Assembly: GCA_900547285.1 (NCBI GenBank)
Contig: URGF01000017.1
Location: forward strand, 1 to 22,547
Source of the DNA: an uncultured Collinsella sp.
GTDB taxonomy: Bacteria; Actinomycetota; Coriobacteriia; Coriobacteriales; Coriobacteriaceae
Length of the DNA: 22,547 nucleotides
Reading direction: 5' to 3'
Shown: in pieces, positions 21,964 to 22,547 of the stretch
Layout of the letters: the number at the start of each line of letters is the position of its first letter
Position numbering within the stretch: position 1 is the stretch's first letter
Position numbers and translations under genes: made by a program
Notes under the pieces: generated by a model
The model's input: only the letters and a program-made list of their open reading frames with translations
The model's database searches: none
What the model was told of the DNA's origin: nothing

Positions 21964-22461
21964 ATGCGTGTCGACTTGAGGGTGAAACACGACATCGAGG
22001 CCAGGAAGGCGGCGATCGGGCTCTTCGAGCGAGGGCACGGCTTCGAGTCGGCGGCGAAGGCGCTGTCGGTCCCGCGCAACACCGTGAGACAATGGCTCTA
22101 CGTATACCGGTCGTTCGGAAGCGAGGTGCTGCTATCCATGGACGGCAAGCAGACCAGGTACACATACGAGCAGAAGGTCGCCGCCGCCTCGGCCGTGGTC
22201 GACGGCGGCATGGGCAAGCAGGACGCCATGAAGGCGTTCGGGGTCATGTCCCTGGCGCCGCTCAAGAGATGGTGCGCGCTCTACCGCGAGGGCGGCGCCG
22301 AGGCGCTCAGGCCCAAGCCCAGGGGCAGGCCGAGGGGGTCCGGCCCCAGGCCGCGCGAGCGCACCCGCGAGCAGGAGCTCGAGGAGCGCTGCCGAAGGCT
22401 CGAGACCGAGGTGGCCTACCTAAAAAAATTGCGTGCCCTGGTCGAGAGGGACGGGCTCTGA
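21964..22461 (+). CDS. IS3-family transposase OrfA (helix-turn-helix protein)
   Basis: The 165-residue protein has two helix-turn-helix units (about 12-50, with GFESAAKALSVPRNTVRQWL, and 66-108), a basic proline-rich linker (RPKPRGRPRG) and a C-terminal coiled coil (about 133-160) with the sequence VAYLKKL usual at the end of IS150-type OrfA. It binds the terminal repeats and is joined to OrfB by frameshifting. The ATG at 21964 has GGGAGG 6 nt upstream inside a hairpin arm. A TTG at 21937 in the same frame lacks a binding site. Confidence 0.9.
   Translation: MRVDLRVKHDIEARKAAIGLFERGHGFESAAKALSVPRNTVRQWLYVYRSFGSEVLLSMDGKQTRYTYEQKVAAASAVVDGGMGKQDAMKAFGVMSLAPLKRWCALYREGGAEALRPKPRGRPRGSGPRPRERTREQELEERCRRLETEVAYLKKLRALVERDGL
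22422..22428 (+). promoter_or_regulatory. A7 slippery sequence for -1 frameshifting
   Basis: A run of seven adenines (CT-AAAAAAA-TTG) lies where OrfA and OrfB frames overlap. Slipping by -1 here gives an uninterrupted reading frame into OrfB, whereas OrfA alone stops 31 nt later at TGA 22459-22461. Downstream GC-rich sequence could provide a stimulating structure. Confidence 0.7.
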
Positions 22462-22547
22462 CCAGGGCGAAGGTCGAGGCCGTGAGCGCCCTGCGCGCGG
22501 AGGGGTGCAAGCTGGGGAGCCTGCTGGAATGCGCCGGCCTGGCCCGG
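22428..22547 (+). CDS. IS3-family transposase OrfB, N-terminal start only (partial)
   Basis: In the -1 frame relative to OrfA the sequence is open to the window end and encodes, after the junction, TRAKVEAVSALRAEG followed by a stretch ending CAGLAR, which resembles the opening of IS150-type OrfB (a short helical domain before the HTH_21 and DDE integrase core). The DDE residues are beyond the window. The given start is the frameshift point; the protein is probably made only as the OrfAB fusion. Confidence 0.72.
   Translation, partial: MACPGREGRALTRAKVEAVSALRAEGCKLGSLLECAGLAR

Larger units (their letters stand above)
21908..22547 (+). mobile_element. IS3-family insertion sequence, left part, cut by the window end
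   Basis: The left end is around 21908-21925 (TGGACTTGAATTGAACTGCC), in front of a two-frame transposase: orfA with helix-turn-helix motifs, an A7 slippery run and the beginning of orfB in the -1 frame. This organisation is characteristic of IS3 (IS150-like subgroup). The right end, most of orfB and any target duplication are outside the window, so the exact left boundary is approximate. Arginine codons AGG/AGA are frequent in orfA, whereas neighbouring genes mostly use CGC/CGT, consistent with foreign origin. Confidence 0.88.

Overview
This is a stretch of bacterial chromosome of roughly 60% GC by eye. Gene density, frequent GTG/TTG starts, strong GGAGG-type ribosome binding sites and gene content (anaerobic ribonucleotide reductase activase, a ferredoxin-type aldo/keto reductase, a PerR-type regulator) suggest a strictly anaerobic actinobacterium of the Coriobacteriia, most like Collinsella. 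That assignment is inference; there is no rRNA or tRNA in the window to anchor it. I found no CRISPR array and no prophage.

Layout. 1-2680: nrdG, then folE, an HD-domain phosphohydrolase and folB, all on +. 2687-4551 (-): a YgjP-type zinc metallopeptidase and a membrane-type dipeptidase. 4672-6563 (+): a SlyD-like FKBP isomerase, a UreE-like nickel chaperone only 3 nt downstream, and a Cof-type HAD phosphatase. 6640-10162 (-): perR, an acylphosphatase coupled to a Gfo/Idh oxidoreductase, RNase HI and a LysR regulator. 10163-11746: the divergent LysR/metY control region and metY. 11849-13308: a secreted repeat-poor coiled-coil protein and a tiny membrane protein, each with a terminator. 13342-15144 (-): ketopantoate reductase and a cyclase-family hydrolase. 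15308-18619 (+): aldo/keto reductase, a second Gfo/Idh oxidoreductase and endonuclease IV. 18767-21870 (+): a complete polar amino-acid ABC importer (lipoprotein, permease, ATPase). 21908 to the end: the left part of an IS3-family insertion sequence, cut by the window edge.

The most interesting signals are non-coding. Two 79-nt blocks (16499-16577 and 17658-17736), each just before the ribosome binding site of a gene, align without gaps and form about 20-bp hairpins whose arms differ by compensating changes while the 23-nt loop is largely kept; a third hairpin (6567-6637) has a similar loop. The metY leader has a well-formed promoter, a perfect 7+7 inverted repeat centred near -66 (a LysR-type position), and a long hairpin that buries the ribosome binding site of a 17-codon leader peptide. 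Among proteins, the SlyD-like/UreE-like pair without urease genes, the HD protein inside the folate cluster, and a permease fused to a large extracytoplasmic domain deserve attention.
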